Origin: Planctomycetota bacterium
Lineage (GTDB): Bacteria > Planctomycetota > Phycisphaerae > UBA1845 > PWPN01
Direction of reading: 5' to 3'
NCBI GenBank assembly: GCA_020346805.1
Contig: CP070790.1
Coordinates: forward strand, 2,375,924 to 2,381,380
Length of the DNA: 5,457 nt
The translations under genes were made by a program, and so were the position numbers. Positions within the stretch are counted from its first letter, which is position 1. The number at the start of each line of letters is the position of its first letter. This document shows positions 5,311 through 5,457 of the stretch, piece by piece. Below the pieces are notes generated by a model. The model ran no database searches. It had not been told where the DNA came from and saw only the letters and a list, made by a program, of their open reading frames with translations.

Positions 5311-5457
5311 CTCCAACAAAATTCGATAGGTTAACCGCACCAACATTCTGAAAGTGTTTTAACTACCAGCCGTGACTGTAAAGGAGCGGAAATTTCTGCC
5401 CGCAAGCCAAAGACTTGCATGTATCTAGAGCAGTGCGCGATTTATGGTAATAACCAA
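5311..5457. other. Right-end stretch with no supportable gene
   Basis: After the DUF1080 stop there is no clear terminator. AAAGGAG (5380-5386) is a strong Shine-Dalgarno match, yet no ATG, GTG or TTG follows at proper spacing. An ATT at 5392-5394 opens a frame that stays open to the window end, also containing ATG 5419. A 5-bp hairpin (GCAAG 5402-5406 with CTTGC 5414-5418) has no T tract. A gene could begin here, but the evidence is too thin to call it. Confidence 0.4.

Noticed and set aside
5412..5424. On the minus strand ATACATGCAAGTC matches 13 bases near the 5' end of bacterial 16S rRNA.
   Set aside because: The flanks do not fit: no TGGCTCAG-type sequence on one side and no GGCGGACGGGTGAGTAA-type sequence on the other. 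Taken as a coincidence.

Overview
The window looks like ordinary bacterial chromosome of mid GC content. It most resembles the Planctomycetota (Phycisphaerae-like) or a neighbouring phylum. That placement is inference, based on the style of the STAS and HATPase proteins and on a small secreted DUF1080 (3-keto-disaccharide hydrolase-like) protein, a family abundant in those lineages. I see no tRNA, rRNA, CRISPR array, transposon or phage gene, and I did not find a convincing new multi-gene system.

Left part, minus strand, read right to left. First comes a secreted zinc-dependent phospholipase C family protein (1830-2774). Next is a full-length type I citrate synthase (gltA, 265-1554) with its own promoter. 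At the left edge is the first 28 codons of a lipoprotein gene (1-86) that runs out of the window. The citrate synthase frame is interrupted by an in-frame TAG at 682-684. The frame is otherwise intact and keeps all three catalytic residues. A nearly invariant Glu is also replaced by Val. The gene is therefore either a nonsense pseudogene or a sequence error, or less likely a readthrough gene.

Centre, plus strand. A near-consensus sigma-70-type promoter (2905-2933) drives a tight cluster of STAS anti-anti-sigma protein, HATPase anti-sigma serine kinase and second STAS protein (2986-4243). Together they form a partner-switching module: the kinase would phosphorylate the antagonists on a conserved Ser and otherwise hold a sigma factor or other target. 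The target and the activating phosphatase are not in the window. A terminator-like hairpin with seven T residues (4436-4460) probably ends this unit.

Right part, plus strand. A 389-base gap (4244-4632) holds that terminator and two dyad-symmetric sequences. It is followed by the exported DUF1080 protein (4633-5310) with a strong Shine-Dalgarno site and a GTG start. The last 147 bases hold no supportable gene.
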